Positions 44,171 to 55,356 are shown, counted from the first letter of the stretch. The stretch is DNA of 55,729 bases from Waterburya agarophytonicola KI4 (GCF_020640915.1 NZ_JADWDC010000029.1:1-55729); one strand, 5' to 3'. A program made the numbers and translations. Notes: generated by a model not told the origin, from the letters alone.

Positions 44171-45232
44171 ATGGAAAATTCAGACAACGCTGTCATTCCA
44201 GAATATAGCTTAGATCGAGATTGCCAAACTCTTTCGAGGCATGTATTGCAACAATTCTCAGATTTCTCTACCCAAGCACAAGATGTTAGTGCCATCATGA
44301 ATCGAGTCGCGCTAGCTGCCAAATTGGTTAGTCGCCGTTTGAGCAAAGCGGGTTTGATGGCTGGAGCATTAGGTTTTACAGGAGAAACCAACGTTCAAGG
44401 GGAATCAGTTAAAAAAATGGACATCTATGCCAATGATGTCTTTATATCTGTCTTCAAGCAAAGTGGCTTAGTTTGTCGCTTAGCATCAGAAGAAATGGAA
44501 AAACCCTATTATATCCCCGAAAACTGTCCTATAGGACGCTATACCTTGTTATACGATCCTATTGATGGGTCTTCTAACGTAGATATTAACCTCAATGTAG
44601 GTTCGATCTTTTCTTTACGCCAACAAGAGGGAGAAGATCTCGATGGCGAAGCTAAAGATTTACTAACAGATGGCGATCGCCAGATAGGAGCGGGTTACGT
44701 TCTTTATGGCCCTTCTACTGTGTTAGTTTACACTCTGGGAAATGGCGTACATTCATTTATTCTCGACCCCAGTTTGGGAGAATTTATCCTAGCCCAAGAA
44801 AATATTATCATTCCCCCTCATGGCTCTGTTTACAGCGTTAATGAAGGAAACTATTGGCAATGGGACGAATCAATTAGAGACTATATTCGGTACGTTCATC
44901 GTCACGAAGGATACACTTCTCGCTATAGCGGTGCATTAGTGGGAGATTTCCATCGTATTCTGCTTCAAGGCGGCGTGTTCCTCTATCCAGGTACGGAGAA
45001 AAATCCTGAAGGGAAGTTGAGATTGTTATATGAATCTGCACCTTTGGCATTTTTAGCCGAACAAGCAGGAGCAAAAGCTACCACTGGCTTTGAGAGAATT
45101 TTAAGCGTCGTACCAGACAAAATACACTATCGGACACCTTTGTTTATTGGTAGTACGGAAGATGTCGATTTGGTTGAATCTTTTATTCAAGATCGAGTGC
45201 GTCGCGATACAGAAGAAAAGGCTCTGGTTTAG
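44171..45232 (+). CDS. fbp: Class I fructose-1,6-bisphosphatase
   Basis: 353 residues. Removes the 1-phosphate of fructose-1,6-bisphosphate for gluconeogenesis and the Calvin cycle. Metal and substrate motifs of class I FBPase: [28 protein letters not shown] (D-P-I-D-G-S-S) and [20 protein letters not shown]. The sequence [19 protein letters not shown] is also typical. Cyanobacteria usually also have a class II dual-function enzyme elsewhere. It leads a same-strand run with tal, zwf and opcA, the order known from filamentous cyanobacteria. Confidence 0.95.
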   Translation: MENSDNAVIPEYSLDRDCQTLSRHVLQQFSDFSTQAQDVSAIMNRVALAAKLVSRRLSKAGLMAGALGFTGETNVQGESVKKMDIYANDVFISVFKQSGLVCRLASEEMEKPYYIPENCPIGRYTLLYDPIDGSSNVDINLNVGSIFSLRQQEGEDLDGEAKDLLTDGDRQIGAGYVLYGPSTVLVYTLGNGVHSFILDPSLGEFILAQENIIIPPHGSVYSVNEGNYWQWDESIRDYIRYVHRHEGYTSRYSGALVGDFHRILLQGGVFLYPGTEKNPEGKLRLLYESAPLAFLAEQAGAKATTGFERILSVVPDKIHYRTPLFIGSTEDVDLVESFIQDRVRRDTEEKALV

Positions 45233-45280
45233 CTACAAATTTTAGTTGTTAAGTAAGTATGAATAGGAGAATTATTTATT

Positions 45281-46420
45281 ATGTCTAATCCCATTGTAGA
45301 AATTGGCAATCAATACGGTCAAAGTATTTGGATGGATAATCTAAGTCGTGACATTATTGAGTCGGGAGAATTAAAACAGTCCATTAGCGATCAGGGAATT
45401 AGAGGAATTACTTCTAATCCTGCTATTTTTGAAAAAGCGATCGCGGGTAATAAAATATATGATAGTGCGATCAAAAGTAATATTAAATCGAATAAATCAG
45501 TCCAAGAAATTTATGAAGATTTAGTCTTTACCGATATTCGTAATGCTTGTGATATCTTCATGTCAGTATACGATGAAACCGATGGCTTAGATGGCTACGT
45601 CAGCATTGAAGTTCCGCCCGACTTGGCGAAAGATACCGATAGTACGATTAAAGAAGCTCGTCGCTATTATAAAACTATCGATCGCCCTAACCTGATGATC
45701 AAGATTCCTGGTACTCCCGAAGGATTACCCGCAGTAGAACAAGCGATCGCCGATGGTATGAGCGTCAACGTAACTTTGCTCTTTTCAGTCCAAAGCTATA
45801 TCGATACTGCCGAGGCTTATATCAAAGGGCTAGAAAAAAGAGTAGCAGCAGGAGAAGATATTAGCAAAATCTCTTCGGTGGCGAGTTTCTTCCTCAGTCG
45901 TATTGATAGCAATATTGACGATCGCATCGATAGCAAACTAACCTCTGCTAAAGGAGAAGCAAAGGCAAAACTAGAAGCAATCAAAGGTAAAGTTGCGATC
46001 GCTAATGCCAAGATTGCTTACCAAAAATACAAAGAAATCTTTAACGGCGATAGATGGGAAGCTCTTGTTGCCAAAGGTGCTAAAGTACAACGTTTGTTGT
46101 GGGCGAGTACCAGTACCAAAAATCCCGAATACAGCGATGTAATGTATGTTGACGAGTTGGTTGGGATAGATACAGTCAACACCCTACCTCCCAATACTAT
46201 TGAAGCTTGTGTCGATCATTGCGATCCTGCCAATCGGATTGAAAGCGATTTGGAATCCGCACAACAAGTAATTGATGGCTTAAAAGATGAAGCTGTTGGT
46301 ATCGATCTCGATGCAGTGATGGACGAATTATTAGAAGAAGGTATCGATAAATTCATCAAACCTTTTGAATCATTGATGTCATCTCTCGAATCAAAAGTCC
46401 AACAATTAGCAGCAGTTTAA
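45281..46420 (+). CDS. tal: Transaldolase
   Basis: 379 residues. Transfers a dihydroxyacetone unit between sugar phosphates in the non-oxidative pentose phosphate pathway. GIRGITSNPAIFEKAIAG and the Schiff-base Lys in PNLMIKIPGT are visible, plus LLFSVQSYIDTAEAYIKGL and LLWASTSTKNPEYSD. Length fits the long (mycobacterial/plant-type) transaldolases. RBS AGGAGA precedes ATG 45281, 48 nt after fbp. Confidence 0.95.
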   Translation: MSNPIVEIGNQYGQSIWMDNLSRDIIESGELKQSISDQGIRGITSNPAIFEKAIAGNKIYDSAIKSNIKSNKSVQEIYEDLVFTDIRNACDIFMSVYDETDGLDGYVSIEVPPDLAKDTDSTIKEARRYYKTIDRPNLMIKIPGTPEGLPAVEQAIADGMSVNVTLLFSVQSYIDTAEAYIKGLEKRVAAGEDISKISSVASFFLSRIDSNIDDRIDSKLTSAKGEAKAKLEAIKGKVAIANAKIAYQKYKEIFNGDRWEALVAKGAKVQRLLWASTSTKNPEYSDVMYVDELVGIDTVNTLPPNTIEACVDHCDPANRIESDLESAQQVIDGLKDEAVGIDLDAVMDELLEEGIDKFIKPFESLMSSLESKVQQLAAV

Positions 46421-46521
46421 TTAACAGGGCGACGGGGAAAACTTCCCTTTTCTCCTTTCCCTTTTTTCCTTTGACCCAGATTGTTACTTAAAACTTTAAA
46501 AAAATTACCCATAAATAAAAT

Positions 46522-48051
46522 ATGGTTGCAATATTAGAAAATCCGTTACGAGTTGGTTTACAACAAGAACGTACTGCCGATCCTGCAATTATCGTGATTT
46601 TTGGTGCGTCAGGAGATCTTACCCAAAGAAAACTGATTCCTGCCATCTACCAAATCAGAAGAGAACGTCGTTTGCCCCCAGAAATGACTATTGTCGGGGT
46701 AGCAAGAAGAGATTGGACTCATGACTTTTTTCGACAACATCTCAAAGAAGGTGTAGAAGAATTTGGTAATGGCGTAGGTAACGAAGAACTGTGGAAAGAT
46801 TTTGCTAATGGCATTTTCTACTGTTCGGGGAACATGGACGAGGCAGCAAGCTATGAAAAATTAAAAACTTTCTTAGCAGATTTAGATGCTCAACGGGGAA
46901 CTAGAGGCAATAGAGTCTTTTATCTGGCAGTATCGCCCAAATTCTTTAAACCAGCCCTCAAAGAGCTAGGAAACGCAGGAATGCTCGACGATCCTGTCAA
47001 GCATCGCATTGTAATCGAAAAACCTTTTGGGAAAGACTTGAGTACGGCAAAATCCCTTAATCGCGCAGTACAGAGAGTTTGCAAAGAAGAACAGGTATAT
47101 CGCATAGATCACTATCTGGGCAAAGAAACAGTTCAGAACATATTGGTATTCCGTTTTGGCAATGCCATCTTTGAACCATTGTGGAATCGTCAATTTGTCG
47201 ATCACGTTCAAATCACTGTAGCCGAAACCGTTGGAGTAGAGGAACGAGCGGGTTATTATGAAACCTCTGGCGCGTTGCGAGATATGTTGCAAAATCATTT
47301 GATGCAACTATTTGCGATTACAGCCATGGAACCGCCTAACGCTTTAGATGCAGATAGTATTCGCAACGAAAAAACTAAAGTACTGCAAGCAACTCATATC
47401 GCTGACTCTAATAATCTAGAACAATCAGCAATTCGGGCGCAATATTCTGATGGTTGGATGAAAGGACAGCCAGTCAAGGGCTACCGCCAAGAAGACGGAG
47501 TTAATCCAGAATCTACAACTCCTACTTTTGTGGCATTAAAACTAGAGATCGATAACTGGCGATGGAAAGGTGTACCGTTTTATCTCCGCACGGGCAAACG
47601 GATGCCCAAGAAAGTGACCGAGATTTCGATCCATTTCCGCGAAGTACCTCTACTAATCTTTCAATCCGCAGCTCAACAAACCAGTCCCAACGTTCTGACC
47701 ATGAGGATTCAACCTAATGAGGGCATATCCTTGAAGTTTGAAGCTAAAACTCCTGGTCCCGATCTGCGGACGAGAACGGTAAATATGGACTTTAGCTATG
47801 GTTCGTCCTTTGGTATGACTACTGCCGATGCTTATCATCGTCTGTTATTAGACTGTATGTTGGGAGATCAAACTTTGTTTACTCGCGCTGACGAAGTAGA
47901 GGCTGCTTGGAACATCGTGACGCCCATCATCAATGCGTGGGAATCTCCTAGCGATCCTAGTAAAATGCCTCAATATGAAGCAGGGACATGGCAGCCAACC
48001 GAAGCAGAAGTGATGCTCAACCGCGATAAACGTCGCTGGCGCAGACTTTGA
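46522..48051 (+). CDS. zwf: Glucose-6-phosphate 1-dehydrogenase
   Basis: 509 residues. Oxidises glucose-6-phosphate to 6-phosphogluconolactone with NADP, the entry to the oxidative pentose phosphate pathway that feeds dark respiration. Coenzyme motif [18 protein letters not shown], active-site RIDHYLGKE and [15 protein letters not shown]. In cyanobacteria it is redox-controlled and activated by OpcA, whose gene follows after 33 nt. Confidence 0.97.
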   Translation: MVAILENPLRVGLQQERTADPAIIVIFGASGDLTQRKLIPAIYQIRRERRLPPEMTIVGVARRDWTHDFFRQHLKEGVEEFGNGVGNEELWKDFANGIFYCSGNMDEAASYEKLKTFLADLDAQRGTRGNRVFYLAVSPKFFKPALKELGNAGMLDDPVKHRIVIEKPFGKDLSTAKSLNRAVQRVCKEEQVYRIDHYLGKETVQNILVFRFGNAIFEPLWNRQFVDHVQITVAETVGVEERAGYYETSGALRDMLQNHLMQLFAITAMEPPNALDADSIRNEKTKVLQATHIADSNNLEQSAIRAQYSDGWMKGQPVKGYRQEDGVNPESTTPTFVALKLEIDNWRWKGVPFYLRTGKRMPKKVTEISIHFREVPLLIFQSAAQQTSPNVLTMRIQPNEGISLKFEAKTPGPDLRTRTVNMDFSYGSSFGMTTADAYHRLLLDCMLGDQTLFTRADEVEAAWNIVTPIINAWESPSDPSKMPQYEAGTWQPTEAEVMLNRDKRRWRRL

Positions 48052-48084
48052 TAATTACTTTACTAATTACTGATTATTTGAAAA

Positions 48085-49467
48085 ATGGTTTCACCAATAG
48101 TATCTCTACAAGCACCAAAAGACGTATCCATCGATGAAATTGAAGCAGAATTGCGATCGCTTTGGCAAAGCCAAGGTTCGGACGAAGATGGCACAGCAGT
48201 AACTAGAGCAGCTACTTTTAGCTTAATTGTCTACGAGCCAGACGGCACGCAGCAGTTATTGGCATCTTTAGGCTTTTATACTGGTCCAATTGACGGTATT
48301 GCAGGGCCTAGAATTAAAGCAGCGATTAAAGCAGCCCAAAAAGCCTATGGCATGGAAGCTACGGGTAAATCCGATACTGCATTGCACGAAAAGCTTCAAG
48401 CTGCATTTGTTAAAGCTAAAGCAGAAGACAAGTTGACCTCAGAAAACAAAACCGCAGCAATTAGTTATACTCCTGACTCAGAGGGAATTACCGCTGATGC
48501 GATCGCAGCTTCCAACCCTTGTCGTATTATCACTCTTTGTCCTATTTTGGAGGAAGATGTTGGGGTAAAAGCTCAAGTTTCGGCTTATTGCCCAATTAAC
48601 AAACAAACTAAAAATACCTTGGTTTGTTGCGAATATATTACCCTTAGCGGTACTGCCGAAGCATTAGAAAGAATTGGTGGTATTATTGCCGAACTAGCGA
48701 TCGCCGATTTACCGAAGTTTGTCTGGTGGAAAGCTACCCCCACTCCCGAACATCCTTTATTCAAACGCTTAGTATCTGCCAGCGATACGGTAATTTTTGA
48801 TTCTAGTAGTTTCGTGCAACCCGAAATCGATTTAAAATCTTTAGCGGAATTACTGACTGAAGATACTGCCCTAGCAGACATTAACTGGCGCAGATTAGCC
48901 CCCTGGCAAGAATTGGCTGCTGCTGCTTTCGATCCTCCAGAAAGGCGATCAGAAATTTATGAAGTAGACGAAGTAACTATCGACTACGAACTTGGCAATC
49001 AATCCCAAGCTTTAATGTATTTGGGTTGGTTAGCTAGCCGTCTCAAATGGACGCCCGTTGAGTATAAATTTGAAGGTGGAGACTACGATATTCGCAAAGT
49101 CAAATTTATCGACGATCAACAACGGGATATTTTAGCTGAGTTAGCTGGTATTCCGACTGCTGACTGGGGAGATATACCAGGGGATTTGGTTAGCTTGCGT
49201 CTTAGTTCGACTAATTTGGATGCAGACTGCTGTACCGTGCTTTGCTCTAGCACCACAGGCTGTATGCGGATGGAAGCTGGTGGTGGAGCGCAATCTTGCT
49301 ATATCGAACAGGTGACTCCCGTATCGGATCAAAATACTGAAAGCTTGCTGAGTCAACAGTTACAAAGATGGGGTCGAGAAATGCTCTATGAAGAAAGCAT
49401 GGCAATTACCGCCAAAATTTTGAAACTGGCAGAATTTAACGCTCAACTTTCGGAATTAGCAGAATAG
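48085..49467 (+). CDS. opcA: Glucose-6-phosphate dehydrogenase assembly protein OpcA
   Basis: 460 residues. Activates and helps oligomerise Zwf. Near residues 45-110 it has a peptidoglycan-binding-type repeat (LLASLGFYTGPIDGIAGPRI then KAAIKAAQKAYGMEATGKSD), usual in cyanobacterial OpcA. The OpcA core follows (LPKFVWWKATPTPEHPLFKR, INWRRLAPWQELAAAAFDPP). Two Cys near the C terminus (DADCCTVLCSSTTGC) may be redox-sensitive. Confidence 0.95.
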   Translation: MVSPIVSLQAPKDVSIDEIEAELRSLWQSQGSDEDGTAVTRAATFSLIVYEPDGTQQLLASLGFYTGPIDGIAGPRIKAAIKAAQKAYGMEATGKSDTALHEKLQAAFVKAKAEDKLTSENKTAAISYTPDSEGITADAIAASNPCRIITLCPILEEDVGVKAQVSAYCPINKQTKNTLVCCEYITLSGTAEALERIGGIIAELAIADLPKFVWWKATPTPEHPLFKRLVSASDTVIFDSSSFVQPEIDLKSLAELLTEDTALADINWRRLAPWQELAAAAFDPPERRSEIYEVDEVTIDYELGNQSQALMYLGWLASRLKWTPVEYKFEGGDYDIRKVKFIDDQQRDILAELAGIPTADWGDIPGDLVSLRLSSTNLDADCCTVLCSSTTGCMRMEAGGGAQSCYIEQVTPVSDQNTESLLSQQLQRWGREMLYEESMAITAKILKLAEFNAQLSELAE

Positions 49468-49475
49468 TCTTAATC

Positions 49476-49500
49476 GACCTGTCTATTTTTAAGACAGGTC
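49476..49500 (+). terminator. Hairpin after opcA
   Basis: GACCTGTCT (49476-49484) pairs perfectly with AGACAGGTC (49492-49500), loop ATTTTTA, with only a weak T tract. It may end or stabilise the fbp-opcA transcript. Confidence 0.5.
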
Positions 49501-49519
49501 TAATATGGATCGATAAAAT

Positions 49520-50230
49520 ATGTTTGAAGAACAAGCAAAAACACTGCGAGATAGAGTAGCAAGTTTGTCTCAAGAAGCGATCGCCAAAAAAAATCCTTCT
49601 GGTTGGTTTGAACCTTTGTATGCTGAGGCTGGGGGGGATTCGGAGCAAGTACCCTGGGCAAAAAATCAGGCTCATCCCTATCTACAAGATTGGTTAGCCA
49701 AGTATCCATCCCAAACAAAAGGAAAATCTGCCTTAGTAACGGGTTGTGGCTTGGGAGACGATGCCGAAATATTGGCTAGTATTGGTTATCGAGTCACCGC
49801 TTTTGATATTTCTTCCAGTGCGATCGCTTGGTGTAAAAAGAGATTTCCCGAATCCACGGTAGATTATCAAGTAGGAGATTTATTTGCGTTAAACTCCGAT
49901 TGGCAAAATAAGTTCGATCTAGTTTATGAATGTCGTAATATTCAAGCCTTACCTCTAAATGTGCGATCGCAAGTTATCAAAGCGATCGCTTTAACTGTAG
50001 CAATCAAGGGAACTTTATTAATTATTACTCGCCACCGAGACAACGATACTATTGCCGATGGTCCTCCCTGGGCTTTATCCGATCAGGAATTAGCTCAATT
50101 TGTAAACTTGGGATTATCAGAAATACGTCGCGATCGCTTTATAGAAAGCGGTATCCAACAGCACCGAATTGAATATTCTCAATTGCGAGATATTCCTTAC
50201 TTATTGGACTTTGGACAAACAGCAAAATGA
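49520..50230 (+). CDS. Class I SAM-dependent methyltransferase (TPMT-like)
   Basis: 236 residues. SAM-binding motif ALVTGCGLGDDAEILAS (motif I), followed by RVTAFDISSSAIAWCKKRFP (acidic residue binding ribose) and YQVGDLFAL (motif II). WFEPLYAEAGGDSEQVPWAK precedes the fold, as in thiopurine methyltransferase-like enzymes. Substrate unknown. A HIP1-rich gene of core type, same strand as opcA, separated by a hairpin. Confidence 0.85.
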   Translation: MFEEQAKTLRDRVASLSQEAIAKKNPSGWFEPLYAEAGGDSEQVPWAKNQAHPYLQDWLAKYPSQTKGKSALVTGCGLGDDAEILASIGYRVTAFDISSSAIAWCKKRFPESTVDYQVGDLFALNSDWQNKFDLVYECRNIQALPLNVRSQVIKAIALTVAIKGTLLIITRHRDNDTIADGPPWALSDQELAQFVNLGLSEIRRDRFIESGIQQHRIEYSQLRDIPYLLDFGQTAK

Positions 50231-50528
50231 TTCGCGAATACTCATCGCGAATTTGTCTTTAGTAATTAGCTTGGTTATCAAGAAATTCTCTTTGTATTTG
50301 ACTTCAGAAGTACTACGCCACATTAAGCAACAATCTTTGTTTACCAACAGCTTGATTGGACATGGCGAGGAAACCTCGGTGTCCCTCACGCTGAAAATTC
50401 CTATCTTAAATACTTTCCTTAGTGCAGCCCCTCTGGTAGATTAATCGTAGTCCTAATATTTAAACTTTTGTTTATGTATAGGAAATTTTTATTAAATTAT
50501 TTAACAAGCAACTAGGAGGGAAACCGCA
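50231..50528. other. Upstream region of pgk
   Basis: 298 bp. A hairpin, ATTCGCGA/TCGCGAAT with a T-rich 3' side (50229-50259), probably ends the methyltransferase gene. The rest is AT-rich leader for pgk with an AGGAGG RBS. Confidence 0.55.
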
Positions 50529-51728
50529 ATGGCTAAGAAGACTGTCGCGAGTCTAACAGAAGCAGATGTTTCTGGAAAGAAAGTTTTAGTAAGAGCCGAT
50601 TTTAATGTTCCATTAGATGATAATGGCAACATTACAGATGATACTCGCATCAAAGCTGCATTACCTACAATTAAGGATCTAACTGGTAAAGGTGGTAAAG
50701 TAATCTTGTGTAGCCACATGGGTCGTCCCAAAGGTGAAGTAAAAGAAGAATTGCGTCTAACTCCAGTTGCCAAAAGACTTTCCGAATTACTCGGACAAGA
50801 GGTTGCTAAGTGCGATGACTGTATAGGCGATGGAGTTGCTTCTATTGTTAATAGTATGAGCAACGGTCAAGTTGTATTGCTAGAAAACCTCCGTTTCCAT
50901 AGTGAAGAAACTAGTAACGACCCTGAATTTGCTAAAGCACTGGCTGCAAATGCTGACTTATATGTTAACGAAGCATTTGGTACTGCGCACCGCGCTCACG
51001 CTTCTACTGAAGGGGTAACTAAATATTTAAGTCCTAGCGTTGCTGGCTATTTAATCGAGAAAGAATTAGACTATCTTCAAGATGCAGTCGATAATCCTAA
51101 ACGTCCTCTAGCTGCAATTATTGGTGGTTCAAAAGTTTCTAGTAAAATCGGCGTAATCGAAACCCTACTCGACAAGTGCGACAAGTTGCTTATCGGTGGC
51201 GGTATGATATTCACTTTTTACAAAGCCCGTGGTTTGAGCGTTGGTAATTCTTTGGTAGAAGAAGACAAGTTAGAATTAGCTAAATCTTTGGAAGCTAAAG
51301 CTAAAGAACAAGGCGTTCAATTGTTGTTACCTACTGATGTTGTCGTAGCTGATAACTTCGCTCCCGATGCTAATGCAAAAACTGTCAGCATTAATGATAT
51401 TCCCGATGGTTGGATGGGACTAGATATTGGCCCTGATTCAATTAAAGTATTCCAAGATGCTCTTGCTGACTGTAATGCAGTTATTTGGAATGGCCCTATG
51501 GGTGTATTTGAATTCGATAAATTTGCTGCTGGGACAGAAGCGATCGCTCACACTTTAGCAGGTAAATCCGATGCTGTCACGATCATCGGTGGTGGTGACT
51601 CCGTAGCTGCGGTAGAAAAAGTAGGTGTTGCTGAAAAAATGAGCCACATCTCTACTGGTGGTGGTGCAAGTTTAGAGTTGCTAGAAGGTAAAACCCTTCC
51701 TGGTATTGTTGCTTTGGATGATGCTTAG
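50529..51728 (+). CDS. pgk: Phosphoglycerate kinase
   Basis: 399 residues. Interconverts 1,3-bisphosphoglycerate and ADP with 3-phosphoglycerate and ATP, in glycolysis and the Calvin cycle. [28 protein letters not shown], the substrate-binding [32 protein letters not shown] and the ATP loop [11 protein letters not shown] are all present. Strong RBS AGGAGG before ATG. Ends before an intrinsic terminator. Confidence 0.97.
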   Translation: MAKKTVASLTEADVSGKKVLVRADFNVPLDDNGNITDDTRIKAALPTIKDLTGKGGKVILCSHMGRPKGEVKEELRLTPVAKRLSELLGQEVAKCDDCIGDGVASIVNSMSNGQVVLLENLRFHSEETSNDPEFAKALAANADLYVNEAFGTAHRAHASTEGVTKYLSPSVAGYLIEKELDYLQDAVDNPKRPLAAIIGGSKVSSKIGVIETLLDKCDKLLIGGGMIFTFYKARGLSVGNSLVEEDKLELAKSLEAKAKEQGVQLLLPTDVVVADNFAPDANAKTVSINDIPDGWMGLDIGPDSIKVFQDALADCNAVIWNGPMGVFEFDKFAAGTEAIAHTLAGKSDAVTIIGGGDSVAAVEKVGVAEKMSHISTGGGASLELLEGKTLPGIVALDDA

Positions 51729-51779
51729 AATCGCTGTGCAATTAGCTATTAGCTAGCTTTTGAATATAGTTTTATTATG

Positions 51780-51817
51780 CCTGTGGATTGACTTTGATCT
51801 TTCTACAGGTGTTTTTT
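51780..51817 (+). terminator. Intrinsic terminator after pgk
   Basis: CCTGT (51780-51784) pairs with ACAGG (51805-51809); GT and a T7 tract follow. Confidence 0.6.
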
Positions 51818-51908
51818 TAACTTGGTATTCACTTAATCCTAACCACCCTTTTGATTCTCGATAGAATACTTCTACCCAGTTTCTTTCTTAGTCAATCAAA
51901 AAGTTAAC
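51818..51908 (-). pseudogene. IS701-like transposase remnant
   Basis: The minus-strand frame reads ERNWVEVFYRESKGWLGLSE then YQVK, the segment around the last catalytic Glu of IS701-type DDE transposases (W-x-E-x-F-Y-R-E-x-K-x-x-L-G-L). A stop precedes it, after VNFLID, and no other transposase sequence remains. A short scar downstream of frp. Confidence 0.55.
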
Positions 51909-51960
51909 CCTATATCTGATCATAAAAAACTTTTGCAAGAGTTCTATTGTTTTTTGTTTT

Positions 51961-52290
51961 TTACATCCGTGCCAATGCAGATATTTTAGATAATATTTCT
52001 GGGCTTAAACCTTTTAAATCTTCAAGACTAAGCCATCCTTGTTTAATTAATTTGGCAAAGTCAAACACAATAGCCGAGGAATCATAAGTATATTTACCAT
52101 CTATTTCGTACCTTTTAGTACTTAATAAATCGTGTAAATACCACAAATCTGACAATTCTGTAATCGAGGCAGCGCGATCGCGAATATTCGCAATCAGAGC
52201 TGATGTTTCTCTAGTATAAGCCTTCTGTAAAGCTTGTTTGGCTATTGTATCCTCCGCTTCAGACCATTTTATTTTACTCACTTTTAACAC
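51961..52290 (-). CDS. frp: Fluorescence recovery protein
   Basis: 109 residues. Binds the C-terminal domain of active OCP, removes it from the phycobilisome and speeds its return to the orange form. The functional patch LWYLHDLLSTKRYEIDGKY holds the Trp, His, Asp and Arg needed for activity in Synechocystis FRP. The end LKGLSPEILSKISALARM is typical. GTG start at 52290; a second GTG is three codons in. It lies 119 nt downstream of ocp on the same strand, the usual order. Confidence 0.93.
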   Translation of the reverse strand: MLKVSKIKWSEAEDTIAKQALQKAYTRETSALIANIRDRAASITELSDLWYLHDLLSTKRYEIDGKYTYDSSAIVFDFAKLIKQGWLSLEDLKGLSPEILSKISALARM

Positions 52291-52409
52291 TAATCTTGAA
52301 CTTTAACTTAATATATATGTTTTTAAATATAAGCATGATACCTCAAAACCACAATCAACAAACTTGACATGGCTTTGAAGTTATTAAAAAAGCCTATATT
52401 AAGCTCTAT

Positions 52410-53372
52410 TTAACGAGCTAGTTTGAGTAATTCTTGGGGAGAAGCTAACAAATCAATTGCTACGAAAAAGATTTTGTTTTCGGAATTAATCAAAAATCTC
52501 CAAGACATATTCATACCGACACCAGCACCAAACCAAGGAGTTTGTACTTTTCCTGTTACTTTTATTTGAGTATATCCATCTTCTGCGGGTTCTTCAACAC
52601 CACGCTCGGGAGCGAGCTTTAGATTGGGACATTCTTCTTTGAAAAATTTGAAGACGGAATCTTTACCAACGATTGGTTTTTTGAAAGGAGGTTGCAACGC
52701 ACCATCTTCTGTAAATAGTTTAATCAACTCATCAAAGTCATTGGCGTTTAATAAATTCATGTAGTTTAATACAGTACTATTAGTAACGCCTTCAATAGTT
52801 ACTTCAGTTCTTTTGGCAATTTCCGTTGGAGGGGCAACGGGTTCGCTGACACGTTGAAAGTTGCCCATTTTACCAGTGTCAAAACCCATATCGACTACAG
52901 TATTGCGTAGGACGGTAATTTGTTGACCAGAGTCTAAACCCTGTAAGGTAGTTAATACAGCGTTCGCATTGGCTGAAAGCTTATATCCTTCAGGAATTGG
53001 AGCGACAATACCTTGCTCCATCCATTCTCCAAGTCTGTACCAAAAGCCTAGCTTAATATTAGGACTCCAGGTAGCATAGGTGCGACAAATTTCTGTATCA
53101 GTATGGTTAGCCAAATCGCACATTACCTGCGACTGTGCTTGGAAATCCATTGCTTTAATTGCATCAAGAGTAGGCTCGGCAAACTGCATATTAGCTGCTC
53201 CAGGGGCAGCAACAGTGACAGTTTTACCCATTTCCAAATACGCAAACCAAATCCAAGCTAGTTGATCTTCAGCACTCAATTGATTAAATCTAGCTGTTAA
53301 AGCTGGTACTGCATCAGCAGTTAAAGTATTGGATGAGAAAATGTTACGAGCAGAATCGATAGTAAATGGCAC
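52410..53372 (-). CDS. ocp: Orange carotenoid protein, chromosomal copy
   Basis: 320 residues, full length. Same domain plan as the copy at 37243-38202: helical carotenoid-binding N-terminal domain, linker, NTF2-like C-terminal domain ending QELLKLAR. Differences are scattered, mostly conservative, and concentrated in the linker and the start of the C-terminal domain (EIAKRTEVTIEGVTNSTVLN). The intact frp follows, so this locus can run a full photoprotection cycle. Confidence 0.97.
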   Translation of the reverse strand: MPFTIDSARNIFSSNTLTADAVPALTARFNQLSAEDQLAWIWFAYLEMGKTVTVAAPGAANMQFAEPTLDAIKAMDFQAQSQVMCDLANHTDTEICRTYATWSPNIKLGFWYRLGEWMEQGIVAPIPEGYKLSANANAVLTTLQGLDSGQQITVLRNTVVDMGFDTGKMGNFQRVSEPVAPPTEIAKRTEVTIEGVTNSTVLNYMNLLNANDFDELIKLFTEDGALQPPFKKPIVGKDSVFKFFKEECPNLKLAPERGVEEPAEDGYTQIKVTGKVQTPWFGAGVGMNMSWRFLINSENKIFFVAIDLLASPQELLKLAR

Positions 53373-53581
53373 AGATATTTCTCCGTTGCTTTTATTAACT
53401 TATGTAAATATACTAGCAACTTTTGTTACAAAGTGTTAATTAAACTTGACACAAGGGGAAGGTTCTTATCTTGCAGAAGTGACGAACCTATCTCTAGCAA
53501 GGGATTCGGAATAATGTTAAGAAAACCTAACAATTACTGTATTGATAAACTTAAGGTAAATATGATTTAGGATCTTCAGGA

Positions 53582-53857
53582 TTATGGTCCAGCAAAAACA
53601 GCCTCTTCTACATCTTCTCGACTCAAAGAATATTTAAACGAACGACTGAGATTATTTTGACTTATATCGGATGTATCAAAATAACGTACTGTCAATTCTT
53701 CAATCTCCAGACAGATTTCTGCTTTCCAAGAAGTTCGATCGATATACCAACAGTGAATATTATCATTATCGCGATCGCATCCTTTTGCCCGCAGCCAATC
53801 TTCAATAGTTGGTAAAGTGTGATTGTATAAAGGAGTGTTTGCCTCTGGTAGACTCAT
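53582..53857 (-). CDS. DUF3143 family protein
   Basis: 91 residues, the family length. Pattern LPEANTPLYNHTLPTIEDWL ... CWYIDRTSWKAEICLEIEEL then TVRYFDT ... RSFKYSLSREDVEEAVFAGP is characteristic of this cyanobacterial family. Cytoplasmic, function unknown. Confidence 0.9.
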   Translation of the reverse strand: MSLPEANTPLYNHTLPTIEDWLRAKGCDRDNDNIHCWYIDRTSWKAEICLEIEELTVRYFDTSDISQNNLSRSFKYSLSREDVEEAVFAGP

Positions 53858-54040
53858 AAAAATTATTTTAAGAAGATATATACAAACTATAGAATATTCG
53901 AGATTTTTTATCTAACTATATGTGAATTAGCTTCAACATTCCGATGAGGCGATCGAACTCTTATTGTAAGATGTGAATGGGGTTTTTGATAATGCGATCG
54001 CCTAAATTATCCTGTTAATAATTGCTTTAATTTAAAAAAT

Positions 54041-55285
54041 ATGACCGATCGAAAAATAGATACAAAAGCTTTTAAACGTTCTTTGCAACAGTCAGAAAAC
54101 TATCATCGTCGTAGCTTCGGACACGGGGAAGAAGTTGCGGGGACAATGAATAGTGAGTATCAAAGCGATCTGATCCAGACGATCCGCGATCGCAATTATA
54201 GTTATGTTGATGGAGATGTTACGATCCGCTTGGCAGAGTCTTTTGGCTTTTGTTGGGGTGTAGAAAGGGCTGTGGCGATGGCTTATGAAGCTCGTCGGCA
54301 TTTCCCTACCGAAAAAATTTGGATTACTAACGAAATTATTCACAACCCTTCTGTCAATCAGCGTTTGCGCGAGATGAACGTTGGTTTTATTGAAGTTATT
54401 AATGATGAGAAGGATTTTACTGTAGTAGATTCTGGGGATGTGGTCATTTTGCCCGCTTTTGGTGCAAGCGTCCAAGAAATGCAATTACTCAACGATAAAG
54501 GCTGTAAAATTGTCGATACCACCTGTCCTTGGGTATCTAAGGTTTGGACTTCCGTAGAAAAACACAAAAAACGCGACTATACTTCGATTATTCACGGTAA
54601 ATACGCCCACGAAGAAACTGTTGCTACTAGTTCCTTTGCCGATCGCTATTTGGTAGTCTTAAATTTAGATCAGGCTAAATATGTAACTGACTATATCCTT
54701 AATGGTGGAGATAGAGAGGAGTTTTTGACTAAGTTCGAGCGCGCATATTCTGAAGGATTCGATCCCGATACAGATTTAGAAAAAGTGGGTATCGCCAATC
54801 AAACCACCATGCTGAAGAGTGAAACCGAGCATATTGGCAAACTATTGGAACAAACTATGCTGAAAAAGTATGGTCCAGCAGAATTAAACGACCATTTCAT
54901 GAGCTTTAATACCATTTGCGATGCAACCCAAGAAAGACAGGATGCGATGTTCGATTTGGTTAAAGAAGACTTATCTCTAATGATAGTTATCGGTGGTTTT
55001 AATTCTTCTAATACTACCCACCTACAAGAAATTGCAGTGGAATATAATATCCCTTCCTATCATATTGATAGTGTAGAACGAATTACAAGTCGCGATCGCT
55101 TGGAACATAAGCCTTTAGGACAAGATATAACTGTGGCAGAAAATTGGCTGCCAAAAGGGAAAATCACTGTCGGTATTACTTCTGGTGCTTCGACTCCCGA
55201 TAAAGTTGTGGCTGATATTATCGAAAAGATATTTAATTTAAAAGCAATGGCGACAGATGGCGACAGTTTGATAACTAAATATTGA
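54041..55285 (+). CDS. ispH: 4-hydroxy-3-methylbut-2-enyl diphosphate reductase
   Basis: 414 residues. Last step of the MEP pathway, making IPP and DMAPP. Iron-sulfur Cys ligands are visible in [27 protein letters not shown] and [15 protein letters not shown], with [10 protein letters not shown] and a C-terminal [11 protein letters not shown]. The cyanobacterial/plant form is longer than the E. coli enzyme at the N terminus, as here. It feeds carotenoid and phytol synthesis. Confidence 0.96.
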   Translation: MTDRKIDTKAFKRSLQQSENYHRRSFGHGEEVAGTMNSEYQSDLIQTIRDRNYSYVDGDVTIRLAESFGFCWGVERAVAMAYEARRHFPTEKIWITNEIIHNPSVNQRLREMNVGFIEVINDEKDFTVVDSGDVVILPAFGASVQEMQLLNDKGCKIVDTTCPWVSKVWTSVEKHKKRDYTSIIHGKYAHEETVATSSFADRYLVVLNLDQAKYVTDYILNGGDREEFLTKFERAYSEGFDPDTDLEKVGIANQTTMLKSETEHIGKLLEQTMLKKYGPAELNDHFMSFNTICDATQERQDAMFDLVKEDLSLMIVIGGFNSSNTTHLQEIAVEYNIPSYHIDSVERITSRDRLEHKPLGQDITVAENWLPKGKITVGITSGASTPDKVVADIIEKIFNLKAMATDGDSLITKY

Positions 55286-55322
55286 CTCATATAGTTATTT
55301 TAAATAAAAACCACACGATTAT

Positions 55323-55350
55323 GTAGGGGCGAATAGCCATTCGCCCCTAC
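55323..55350. repeat. GTAGGGGCGAAT palindrome
   Basis: A perfect 12-bp inverted repeat (55323-55334 and 55339-55350) with loop AGCC. It is related to 7311-7334 and is a typical interspersed cyanobacterial palindrome. No T tract follows. Confidence 0.75.
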
Positions 55351-55356
55351 GAGATA

